This document shows positions 6,111 through 8,083 of a stretch of DNA of 8,083 bases, piece by piece. Position numbers and translations under genes: made by a program. Source of the stretch: Puniceicoccaceae bacterium. Its GTDB lineage: Bacteria; Verrucomicrobiota; Verrucomicrobiia; Opitutales; Coraliomargaritaceae. The DNA is taken from the NCBI GenBank assembly GCA_011522825.1, contig WTIG01000072.1, positions 1 to 8,083 on the forward strand, given 5' to 3'. Position 1 is the first letter of the stretch; every line of letters begins with the position of its first letter. The notes under the pieces were generated by a model. That model was not told where the DNA came from. It saw only the letters and a list, made by a program, of their open reading frames with translations, and made no database searches.

Positions 6111-6866
6111 TCAACTAGCGAGATACGCTTTGAAATCTTCAATATCTTCAATGGTATCAATTCCAATTGTTTCTTCATTGGATAGCCCGACATATATCGA
6201 ATGTCCATTTTCAAGAATCCTTAATTGCTCAAGGCTCTCAAGGGCTTCCAATTGGCCTCTTTGCATTTTCGCAATCGATCTTAAAAACTCTGCACTATAG
6301 CCATAAAGACCTATATGCTTATAACAATGATTCTTTAGAAGCCAATCCGTAGAAACTTCTCCTTTTAAACTTCTCACATACGGAATTGGTGAACGAGAAA
6401 AATACAAAGCATTTCCATTTAAGCTGCGAACCACTTTCACAGCATTAGGATTATAGAATGCTTCTGGCTCAGTAAAGGGAGTCGCTAAAGTCGCCATTAG
6501 GTGTCCCTCCGCAAGACTAGCGGCTAGTGTTTGAATCTGAGAAGCCTGAATCAATGGCTCGTCTCCTTGGACATTTATGACCCATTCTGCATTAATAGTT
6601 TCATTGGCCTCAGCAATACGATCGGTTCCACTCGGATGATCGGCTCGTGTTAAAATTGAATCAAAGCCATATGATTTTAAACACTCCGATAATTCAGAAG
6701 AGTCCACGGCAAAAAACAGCGGAAAATCAGGCGCTTCACTTTTAATACGCTCTGCTGTCCATATGATTAAAGGCTTACCATTGATTTCATAAAGCAACTT
6801 CCTCTCTAAGCGAGAAGACTCTAATCGTGCAGGAACAATAATTGTAGGCAATTGACTCATCGTCAT
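6111..6866 (-). CDS. kdsB: 3-deoxy-manno-octulosonate cytidylyltransferase (CMP-Kdo synthetase)
   Basis: KdsB activates Kdo with CTP to CMP-Kdo, the donor for the inner core of lipopolysaccharide; it acts in the cytoplasm. The 251-residue length is normal. The nucleotide-binding start IIVPARLESSRLERKLL (9-25) keeps the arginines and Lys23, but ER replaces the usual PG of the PGKPL motif. ADHPSGTDRIAEA (75-87), INVQGDEPLI (97-106), NALYFSRSPIPY (152-163), HIGLYGYSAEFL (184-195), the LEQLRILENG helix (212-221) and GIDTIEDIE (235-243) are all standard. Start choice is between ATG 6866 and ATG 6860 (two codons later); neither has a Shine-Dalgarno sequence. It is divergent from the rhodanese gene across 22 nt and heads the minus-strand run. 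It shows that the organism makes Kdo, hence an LPS-type outer membrane. Confidence 0.96.
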   Translation of the reverse strand: MTMSQLPTIIVPARLESSRLERKLLYEINGKPLIIWTAERIKSEAPDFPLFFAVDSSELSECLKSYGFDSILTRADHPSGTDRIAEANETINAEWVINVQGDEPLIQASQIQTLAASLAEGHLMATLATPFTEPEAFYNPNAVKVVRSLNGNALYFSRSPIPYVRSLKGEVSTDWLLKNHCYKHIGLYGYSAEFLRSIAKMQRGQLEALESLEQLRILENGHSIYVGLSNEETIGIDTIEDIEDFKAYLAS

Positions 6867-6888
6867 TCAGTCATATGTATTTGAAATT
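6867..6888. promoter_or_regulatory. Very short divergent intergenic region between kdsB and the rhodanese gene
   Basis: Only 22 nt separate the two divergent start codons, including the palindrome CATATG (6872-6877). This is too short for two separate full promoters, so promoter elements for each gene must lie inside the other coding sequence or overlap. I could not pick convincing -35/-10 pairs. Confidence 0.35.
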
Positions 6889-7209
6889 ATGGATATAGAA
6901 ATAACTGTCATGCAAGCGAAAGAACTTCGAGAAAAAAATCCATCGATTCAATTTCTGGATGTTAGAGAACCCGAAGAAGTTGAAATTGGTCATATTTCAG
7001 AAACCTTACACATACCACTTAACTTTATTCCATATAATTTGGAAAAAATTCCCCAAGATGAGACCTTAATTGTTTATTGTCATCACGGGATGCGTAGCCT
7101 GAAAGCAGTTGAGTATTTAAAAGCAAAAGGATTTGATAACGTAGTTAATCTTGCAGGTGGTATTCATGAATGGTCCACAAAAATTGACCCAACAATACCC
7201 ACCTATTAG
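6889..7209 (+). CDS. Single-domain rhodanese-like sulfurtransferase
   Basis: Rhodanese domains carry sulfur as a cysteine persulfide and pass it to acceptors. This 106-residue protein is a single cytoplasmic domain without a signal peptide. FLDVREPEEVEIGHI (22-36) is the CH2A-type substrate-side motif. The catalytic loop is CHHGMRS with Cys64, and AGGIHEW is the closing motif. The CHHGMRS loop and the tail GGIHEWSTKIDPTIPTY resemble the rhodanese domain fused to MoeB/ThiF-type adenylyltransferases, so a role in thiolation for a cofactor or tRNA is possible but inferred. The gene is divergent from kdsB and convergent with the FecR-like gene (2-nt gap), so it appears to be transcribed alone. 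There is no Shine-Dalgarno sequence before the ATG. Confidence 0.93.
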   Translation: MDIEITVMQAKELREKNPSIQFLDVREPEEVEIGHISETLHIPLNFIPYNLEKIPQDETLIVYCHHGMRSLKAVEYLKAKGFDNVVNLAGGIHEWSTKIDPTIPTY

Positions 7210-7211
7210 AG

Positions 7212-8069
7212 TTAATCATCGCTATAAGATTTCTTATAGGGATTAAACGACTTTATTTGTTCAATCACTGGGAAATAGTAATATTCCTGAACCGATTCAT
7301 TTTTATCCTCTAGACTATCTCTGTTTTCTGAATCAACCTGAGTAGGTCTCTCCACTGCTGGGTAAGCATTCGCCTCGATGAAATCCACCCTTTCCTTATT
7401 GAAGTTGCCGACCGCTCTTTGTTCTAAGGCATCCAGCTCAATTACAGTCACTTTAAGCGAATCATCCTTTAACATAATCGGCATTTTGTTTCCGTCTCTT
7501 AAGCTATGCGTATCGCCTTTTTGATCTGTATATACAAGTGAGCCCTTATAACACTCAATCATAGCACTCCTTTCCGTACTATCTTTAAACTCCTCAAGTT
7601 TAATAGAAAAGATACCGCCGTAACTTATTACCATTCCCAAAGGGGTTTCGATACGAATAGACGATGCTTTTTTTAAGCCTTCGCTATTTATAAAAAGAAA
7701 CCCTTTATCAAAATAAAGTATAGTACGAGTGAGTTCATCAAATGCATCATCCAGCAAACCAGTCTGTACCCAACTATGGTCAAAGGCTTCTATAGAAAAT
7801 TTACCGGGGCCCTCCCATTTCCCCAGTACACCAGTACTTAATCTAAAAAATAGCTTTGCCGGATCATCAGTGGAAAATTTGGCTAATTGAGAAAACTCTA
7901 AAGGCAGGGCTTCTGATGAAATCTCACTATACAAGCCTCCATATTTAGAAAAACGAATACCTGGATCGATTTGATCAATTTGAACCACGCCTCGATTCCA
8001 TTCAAACGAATAGGCGACCGCAGAAATGCTGACAAAAAAAAGTAATAACAAATGATTCCTTAACATCAT
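7212..8069 (-). CDS. Secreted FecR-domain-like protein
   Basis: The protein has 285 residues. The N-terminus carries a basic start then a hydrophobic core (LLLLFFVSISAVAYS, 7-21), a Sec signal peptide with likely cleavage after about residue 21. The mature part fits the FecR beta-domain pattern: GPGKFSIEAFD (87-97), LYFDKGFLFINSEG (118-131), SSIRIETPLGMVISYGGIFSI (136-156) and ECYKGSLVYTDQKGDTHSL (172-190), where the classic domain has TPxGxxxxRGTxF and xxxGxVxV. The last 70 residues are acidic and low in hydrophobic residues, with no membrane anchor. Classic FecR is an inner-membrane anti-sigma factor, which this is not by architecture; secreted FecR-domain proteins of unknown function are the better comparison. 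No sigma factor or TonB receptor gene is in view. The start is ATGATG; an AGAGAG at 8078-8073 is better spaced for the second ATG (8066). Confidence 0.8.
   Translation of the reverse strand: MMLRNHLLLLFFVSISAVAYSFEWNRGVVQIDQIDPGIRFSKYGGLYSEISSEALPLEFSQLAKFSTDDPAKLFFRLSTGVLGKWEGPGKFSIEAFDHSWVQTGLLDDAFDELTRTILYFDKGFLFINSEGLKKASSIRIETPLGMVISYGGIFSIKLEEFKDSTERSAMIECYKGSLVYTDQKGDTHSLRDGNKMPIMLKDDSLKVTVIELDALEQRAVGNFNKERVDFIEANAYPAVERPTQVDSENRDSLEDKNESVQEYYYFPVIEQIKSFNPYKKSYSDD
7222..7239. repeat. Perfect 7-bp inverted repeat at the rhodanese/FecR-like convergent junction
   Basis: CTATAAG (7222-7228), loop ATTT, then CTTATAG (7233-7239) form a perfect A/T-rich hairpin within the last codons of the FecR-like gene and 12 nt past the rhodanese stop. 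No T-run follows on either strand, so it is not a standard intrinsic terminator. It could mark or protect the 3' end of the rhodanese mRNA. The structure is real, its function is uncertain. Confidence 0.4.
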
Positions 8070-8072
8070 AAT

Positions 8073-8078
8073 CTCTCT
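8073..8078 (-). promoter_or_regulatory. Shine-Dalgarno-like AGAGAG of the FecR-like gene
   Basis: On the - strand AGAGAG lies 3 nt before the ATG ending at 8069 and 6 nt before the ATG ending at 8066. It is the only recognisable ribosome binding site near a start in this window, and its spacing favours the second ATG. Confidence 0.4.
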
Positions 8079-8083
8079 AAAGC

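Noticed and set aside
6109..6114. Perfect TTGACA as a -35 box for trpB
   Set aside because: No -10 hexamer lies 16-18 nt downstream; the nearest, TATTAA, is 22 nt away. It overlaps the kdsB stop and is probably chance.

Overview
The window looks like chromosomal DNA, visibly A+T rich, from a Gram-negative bacterium. KdsB (Kdo for LPS) and an exported FecR-like protein indicate an outer membrane. The gene set and protein style (a discrete ketosynthase, ACP and CrtI-like oxidoreductase; trpB-trpG-nrdR-HIT in a row) would fit Verrucomicrobiota/Opitutae or a relative. That assignment is an impression from recall, not proved by the sequence. Almost every base is coding, and I see no tRNA, rRNA, CRISPR array, insertion sequence or long repeat. 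No gene-free stretch exceeds about 50 bases.

Region 1 (2-2958, + strand): three closely spaced genes, 20 and 18 nt apart. They encode a FabF/FabB-type ketosynthase whose 5' end lies outside the window, a discrete acyl carrier protein, and a phytoene-desaturase/retinol-saturase-like FAD oxidoreductase. This combination suggests a specialised acyl chain or polyene pathway rather than housekeeping fatty acid synthesis. The oxidoreductase is split by a single in-frame TGA at 2038-2040. Both halves lie in the same frame, and an ATG follows 6 nt after the stop. This is the most notable feature of the window.

Region 2 (2961-6866, - strand): six co-directional genes, read from high to low coordinate: kdsB, trpB, trpG/pabA, nrdR, an unrecognised 158-residue protein and a HIT-family (Hint-like) protein. 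Gaps between them are 51, 10, 35, 5 and 1 nt. They mix LPS precursor synthesis, tryptophan synthesis, ribonucleotide reductase regulation and nucleotide hydrolysis. The last two genes are almost certainly co-transcribed with nrdR. The HIT gene ends 2 nt from the + strand oxidoreductase gene.

Region 3 (6889-8083): a single-domain rhodanese on the + strand is divergent from kdsB across only 22 nt. It converges, 2 nt apart, on a secreted FecR-domain-like protein on the - strand. A perfect 7-bp inverted repeat lies at that convergent junction. Most start codons lack a recognisable Shine-Dalgarno sequence.

No complete new defence or mobile system is visible. The best leads are the TGA-interrupted oxidoreductase in the ketosynthase/ACP cluster and the unknown protein between nrdR and the HIT gene.
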